A stretch of DNA of 64,000 nt from CAYMYN01 sp964394665 (GTDB lineage Bacteria > Planctomycetota > UBA1135 > GCA-002686595), in NCBI GenBank assembly GCA_964394665.1, contig CAYMYN010000003.1, positions 124,001 through 188,000 on the forward strand, written 5' to 3'. A model generated the notes under the pieces. The model ran no database searches, had not been told where the DNA came from, and saw nothing but the letters and a program-made list of their open reading frames with translations. Shown here in pieces: positions 60,332-64,000 of the stretch (the first letter of the stretch is position 1; every line of letters begins with the position of its first letter). Position numbers and translations under genes: made by a program.

Positions 60332-63138
60332 GCCTCCTCCTCGCCGTCGCCGTCGTCCTCCCCGTCGCCGCCGATCTCCGCCAGGAGGCCCTGGCCACAC
60401 AGGGCCGCCAGCACCGGCTCGAAGGGCCGGGCGCGAGCGACGTCGAAGAACTCGCCGCGGCGCACGGCGCGCACGATCTCCCGCGCGGCCTCGAGCGCGC
60501 TCGCGAGCACACCCTCGTCCCAGTCCTCGATCAGGTCGAAGCGGATGTTGGCCTCGTCCCTTCCCAGCGCCGCGTAGCCGAGCTGCGGCACGCCCCGGGC
60601 GCCGAGCTCCTCGGCCATCCCGGCGGCCAGGTGGGCATAGAGCGGGAGCTGCAAGTCGCGCCAGGTACCGTCGCGTGCGCGGTGGGCCTTGCGCGCGCCC
60701 TGATCGCCGGCGCGTTCGGCCGTCTTGTAGTCGAGGAGCGCCCAGCGACCGTCGCGGTGAAGATCGATGCGATCGATGCGGCCGGAGAGCTCGATGTCGC
60801 TGCCGTCGACCTCGAGCCGCGCGGGCCGCGGTGGTTTCCATTCGGCGGCGACGACGGTCCAGCCTTCGCGGGCGCGCTCGGCCTGGTGGATCGCGAACTG
60901 GCGCAGGCGCCAGGCGAGCTGGTCGACCTGCAGCTCGACCGCGGCGGCGGGCGTGGAACCGAGGCGCTCGCGCGCCAAGCGACGCAGCTCGGCCTCGAGC
61001 GCGCCGGCCAAGCGCCCGGCATCCGTCGAGGAGCGCAGCGTCGCGTCGCGCCCGAGCACCTCCAGGGCGTCGTGGGCCAACGACCCGAAGCCGCGCGGGT
61101 CGAGCTCACGGCCGTCGTGGTCGAACGTCTCCACCCCCAGCACGTGCTCGAGGTAGAAGCGGTAGGGGGATTCGATGTAGGTGCGGAACGCGGTCACCGA
61201 GAAGCGTTGCGGCGTGTGCGTCCCGGGGCGCCGCGGCAGGGTCCGGCGCGGGGTCTCCTCGGGCCGCGGGGGAGCGCTGCGCCGCGCGGGCGCGGCGTCG
61301 AGCGCGTGTCGGACCCGCGCGGGGATCTGGCCCTCGGGTGCGTGGAAGCCGAGGCGGCTGGGGCGCAGCGGATCGCCGGCCGCGCTGCGCCGGCCGCTCA
61401 CGAAGACGGCCTCGGCGCGCGTCTCGAGGATCAGCGTCGCGGCGAAGACGTCGCGGGCCAGGCGCGCTTCGTTGTCGGCCAGCCCCAGGCGTCGCCGCAG
61501 CCCGTTCGGGAGCCAGGCGTCGCCGTGCACCGACTCGGGGATGCGGTCCTCCTGGAACCCGGTCAGGATCAGGGCCGGCGCATCGTCGAGGGGCAGCTCG
61601 AGCCAACCCAGCAACTCGACCGTCGGTCGGCCGGGGCGCGCCGGCGGGGGCGGGATCGCGCGGCCCACGAGCAGACGGCCGAGGCGTTCGAGGGCCTGCC
61701 AGGCAGGCACCGTCGGGGCGAGGTCGGCAGGGCACTCCTCGATCTCCGCCAACGCTTCACCGAGGCCGCGCAGGGCGCCGACCAACGCGCGATCGGCGTC
61801 CGCGGGGTCGAGCTCGCGCCGGCCATAGGTGCGTTCGAGCAGCGCGCGCACGGCGCCGGGCCAATCCGGCAGCGCGCGCGTCGAAGCCGGGGCGAGCTCG
61901 CCCAGCCACGCCTCGAGCGCGCGGTGCAGGTGCTCGAGGTTCGGCTCCAAGCCGCGCGTGTCGGGGGGCCAGGTCCCGTCGACGCGCGTGGGCAGGTTGT
62001 GGGCCAGGTAGCGATCGAGGAGCTCCGCCGGCTCGAATCGTTCCCCCGGGCCGCCCAACTCGAGCGCCGCCTCGACGTCCGGGTGACGGCACAGCGCGGC
62101 CAGGTCGCGGAACGAACGGGTGCGCAGGAACGCACCGGCGGCGGCGAGCAGGCGCGCGGGGGGAGTGCGCTCGAGGGGTGTGCCGGCCGCGTCGCGGGCT
62201 TCGACGCCGGCGTCGGCGAGCCGACGCGCGAGGTAGGGCGTGACCTCCGGGTCGGCGATGCCGATCGAGAGGTCCTCGGCCCGGAATCGCCCGTTCCAGG
62301 CGGCGGCGCTGCGCAGCACCTCGCGCGCCTGGTCCTCGGGGCCCTGCACGATCCGCCAGCGCTCGAGCGCGAGCGGGACGTCGCGCGCGGCCCAGGCCGC
62401 GACGTCGATGCGCCCCAACGCGTCGAACGCGTCCGCCTCCGCGGGCGGGGCGGGGATCAGGGCCGTGACGCGCTCGCCCAGCAGGGCGAGGGTCCTGCGC
62501 AGGAGCTCGCCCGTCTGGGCCACGCCGACCAGGACCACCTCGCGCTCGGTGTCGACCTCCCCGCGCCCGAGGGCCGCCAGTCGCGCCAGGTGCGGATCCG
62601 CGAGCCCGGCGCGCGTGAGCTCCGCCGCCATGTGTGCCTGCGCGAGCGCCAGCGCCTCCCAGCGTGCCGCCTCGCCGGGGCCAGCGTCCGTGGGCAAGGC
62701 CTGGCCCACGGCCGAGAAGTCCAGGCCATCCGCCGCGAGCTCGCCGAAGAGCCGACGGACCTCCTCGGCGAGGCGCGCCCATCCCGCGGCGTCGTCGGGC
62801 TCGGGCGGTCGCGCGGCCACGCGCCGCAACGCCGCGCGCGGCAAGGCGCGCAGGGCCCGCTCCCAGGCCAGGGTGCGCACCAGGCGTCCCGCGGTGCGCA
62901 CGCCGCGCAGCAGCAGCTCGTCGCTCAGCCGTCCGTCGGTGATCACCCGCGGTGGGGTCCAGGCCGGGCCCAGGAGTCGTGCCAGGCGCTCGGTCAGGCG
63001 CCGGCCCGCGCGCGCGCCGGGCAGGGCCACGACCAAGCCCCCGAGGTCGGGACCGCGCTCGCGCGCCAACCACTCGGCCGCGGCCTCGAGCGGCGCGCGG
63101 TCGCGACCGAGGAACACCCTGCGCGGCGAGCCCTGCAC
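60328..63138 (-). CDS. AddB-like PD-(D/E)xK nuclease / inactive helicase subunit
   Basis: A 936-residue partner of the helicase. The C-terminal third carries a second nuclease domain, ALLDYKTAER near residue 801 and QLPLYAHLA near 832. The N-terminal two thirds lack a Walker A motif, as expected for AddB-type proteins, and have the scaffold segments LTGFQEDRIPE and VFVSGRRSAAGDPLRPSRL. The four cysteines of the AddB iron-sulfur cluster are missing: the site where Cys would precede P-F-R-Y reads S-P-Y-R-F-Y. The GTG at 63138 was chosen because a promoter for the divergent TPR gene lies upstream of it; an ATG at 63264 would overlap that gene. Confidence 0.85.
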   Translation of the reverse strand: MQGSPRRVFLGRDRAPLEAAAEWLARERGPDLGGLVVALPGARAGRRLTERLARLLGPAWTPPRVITDGRLSDELLLRGVRTAGRLVRTLAWERALRALPRAALRRVAARPPEPDDAAGWARLAEEVRRLFGELAADGLDFSAVGQALPTDAGPGEAARWEALALAQAHMAAELTRAGLADPHLARLAALGRGEVDTEREVVLVGVAQTGELLRRTLALLGERVTALIPAPPAEADAFDALGRIDVAAWAARDVPLALERWRIVQGPEDQAREVLRSAAAWNGRFRAEDLSIGIADPEVTPYLARRLADAGVEARDAAGTPLERTPPARLLAAAGAFLRTRSFRDLAALCRHPDVEAALELGGPGERFEPAELLDRYLAHNLPTRVDGTWPPDTRGLEPNLEHLHRALEAWLGELAPASTRALPDWPGAVRALLERTYGRRELDPADADRALVGALRGLGEALAEIEECPADLAPTVPAWQALERLGRLLVGRAIPPPPARPGRPTVELLGWLELPLDDAPALILTGFQEDRIPESVHGDAWLPNGLRRRLGLADNEARLARDVFAATLILETRAEAVFVSGRRSAAGDPLRPSRLGFHAPEGQIPARVRHALDAAPARRSAPPRPEETPRRTLPRRPGTHTPQRFSVTAFRTYIESPYRFYLEHVLGVETFDHDGRELDPRGFGSLAHDALEVLGRDATLRSSTDAGRLAGALEAELRRLARERLGSTPAAAVELQVDQLAWRLRQFAIHQAERAREGWTVVAAEWKPPRPARLEVDGSDIELSGRIDRIDLHRDGRWALLDYKTAERAGDQGARKAHRARDGTWRDLQLPLYAHLAAGMAEELGARGVPQLGYAALGRDEANIRFDLIEDWDEGVLASALEAAREIVRAVRRGEFFDVARARPFEPVLAALCGQGLLAEIGGDGEDDGDGEEEA

Positions 63139-63194
63139 GGGGGCCAGGGTACCCGCGTCGCGCCCCGCATCCAGTCGCGGGCCGGGATCCGTCC

Positions 63195-63224
63195 TTGCCA
63201 GGCCGGAGCCGGGTCTGGTCTGAT
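63195..63224 (+). promoter_or_regulatory. Promoter of the TPR protein gene
   Basis: TTGCCA (63195-63200, five of six consensus bases), an 18-base spacer and TCTGAT (63219-63224, four of six). The first transcribed base would be near 63231, giving a leader of about 26 bases before the ATG at 63257. Confidence 0.5.
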
Positions 63225-63256
63225 GCCCGGCCCGGGCCCCACGGAGCGAAGCAACC

Positions 63257-63634
63257 ATGAGCACCGCCGCGAATCAGCACTACCTGCAGGGCCTCGCACA
63301 CTACGGCAAGATGGAGTTGCCCGACGCGGTGGCGGCCTTCGAGCGCGCGCTCGCCGAACGCCCCGAGTGGCCCGACGCGCTGCACGCCCTGTCGATGGCC
63401 CTGATGAAGTCGAGCCGCTTCGAGGAAGCCCTCGCCGCGGGCAAGCGCCTGGTCGAGCTCGACCCCGACGATCCGGCCTATCGCACGAGCCTGTCGATGA
63501 TCTACCAGCGCCTGGACCGCATCGAGGAGGCCGAGCTGGAGCAGTCGAAGTCACGCATGCTCGCCTGGCAGGAAGAGCTCGAGACCAACCCGAACGCGCC
63601 GCCGCCGCCGGGGATGGCGGGCAGGCAGCCCTGA
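63257..63634 (+). CDS. Small tetratricopeptide repeat protein
   Basis: A 125-residue cytoplasmic protein consisting mainly of about three TPR units (residues near 7-40, 41-74 and 75-105), with the typical Ala/Gly/Tyr/Pro spacing in GLAHYGKMELPDAVAAFERA and RFEEALAAGKRLVELDPDDP. The C-terminal residues are Pro-rich. It is a protein-binding adaptor; the partner is unknown. It is divergent from the helicase-nuclease pair. Confidence 0.85.
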   Translation: MSTAANQHYLQGLAHYGKMELPDAVAAFERALAERPEWPDALHALSMALMKSSRFEEALAAGKRLVELDPDDPAYRTSLSMIYQRLDRIEEAELEQSKSRMLAWQEELETNPNAPPPPGMAGRQP

Positions 63635-63660
63635 CTCGGAACGAGTAGACTCGCGCGGCC

Positions 63661-64000
63661 GTGATCCGCTACGAAGGTCGCCTCTACCGCCCACCGTCCG
63701 AGGCGGACAGCCTGATCCTGCAGGCCACGCTGGGCTGTTCGTACAACGAGTGCGCGTTCTGCGGCATGTACCGCGACAAGCGCTTTCGCGTGCGGCCCTA
63801 CGAGGAGCTCGCGCGCGAGATCGACTGGGCCGCCGAGCACCTCGGCCCCGCGGTGCGCAAGGTGTTCCTCGCCGACGGGGACGCGCTGATGGCCAAGGCG
63901 TCGTTCCTGCGGCGCGTGCTCGAGCATCTGGCGCTGCGTTTCCCGAGCTTGGCGCGGGTCTCGTGCTACGCCTCGCCCCAATCCCTGCAGGTGCGCAGCG
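63661..64000 (+). CDS. Radical SAM protein with Cx4Cx2C motif (3' part beyond window)
   Basis: The first 113 codons of a radical SAM enzyme, running off the window end. The start is a GTG at 63661. The cluster motif is CSYNECAFC near residues 26-34, with four and not three residues between the first two cysteines. That spacing, along with QATLGC and CGMYRDKRFRVR, is typical of a group of radical SAM proteins of unknown function with the pattern TLGCSxNxCxFCxMYKxKxF. The acidic strand KVFLADGDAL follows. A TAGACT hexamer (63646-63651) is nine bases before the start, suggesting a nearly leaderless transcript. Confidence 0.88.
   Translation, partial: MIRYEGRLYRPPSEADSLILQATLGCSYNECAFCGMYRDKRFRVRPYEELAREIDWAAEHLGPAVRKVFLADGDALMAKASFLRRVLEHLALRFPSLARVSCYASPQSLQVRS

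Overview
The window is a single very GC-rich (about 70%) bacterial chromosome segment packed with protein genes on both strands. No rRNA, tRNA, insertion sequence, phage gene or CRISPR array was recognised. Separate nuoC and nuoD genes, a XrtA/PEP-CTERM-type glycosyltransferase, an outer-membrane alginate-export-type barrel, many lipoproteins and an exported protein family with a PWDYCC motif fit a Gram-negative lineage. A high-GC member of the Planctomycetota is my best guess from memory of these families, but that is inference. Almost everything looks like vertically inherited core or lineage-specific DNA. The only base-composition outlier is a short AT-rich patch near 1390-1560.

Layout: 1-1822 holds the 5' part of an ABC ATPase gene, a radical-SAM-like protein that has lost its cluster cysteines, and a doubtful membrane ORF, all on the minus strand. 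2038-12924 is an 11-gene complex I operon (nuoABCD-HIJKLMN, no nuoEFG) behind a clear sigma70-type promoter. 12932-14850 is a glycosyltransferase/methyltransferase pair. 14997-20062 holds a secreted protein, prmA and an XPD/DinG-like helicase. 20137-23878 holds a Rieske protein, a PrcB-like lipoprotein and a convergent subtilisin-like lipoprotein protease. 24354-28380 carries topA and a leucine-dehydrogenase-type enzyme, ending at a strong hairpin. 28465-33098 holds a divergent protein kinase, lipoproteins, a type II methionine aminopeptidase, a glycosyltransferase-like fragment and a beta-repeat lipoprotein.

33203-38585 is a TetR regulator, a membrane protein, a B12-binding radical SAM enzyme and a large exported protein with a broken zinc-protease motif. 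The regulator and the membrane protein share a near-palindrome lying exactly over their start codons. 38641-45669 is a complete export system: Cys-rich exported protein, TolC-type protein, adaptor, ABC ATPase, two FtsX-type permeases and a PWDYCC lipoprotein. 45715-50462 holds a sodium:solute symporter, mutS and a YcfL-like lipoprotein. 50463-51168 has no convincing protein gene but carries three strong hairpins and two tandem RNA-like elements that match in layout and show compensatory changes. 51169-57000 holds an epimerase, pckA, a sialate O-acetylesterase-type protein and a porin-like barrel. 57155-63138 is an AddAB-type helicase-nuclease pair, followed by a TPR protein and the start of another radical SAM protein.

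Several genes have a -10-like hexamer only 6 to 10 bases before the start codon, which suggests leaderless or nearly leaderless transcripts. The most interesting signals are the tandem RNA elements, the start-codon operators, the cysteine-less radical SAM homologue, the PrcB-like/subtilisin pair and the efflux cluster with cysteine-rich exported proteins.
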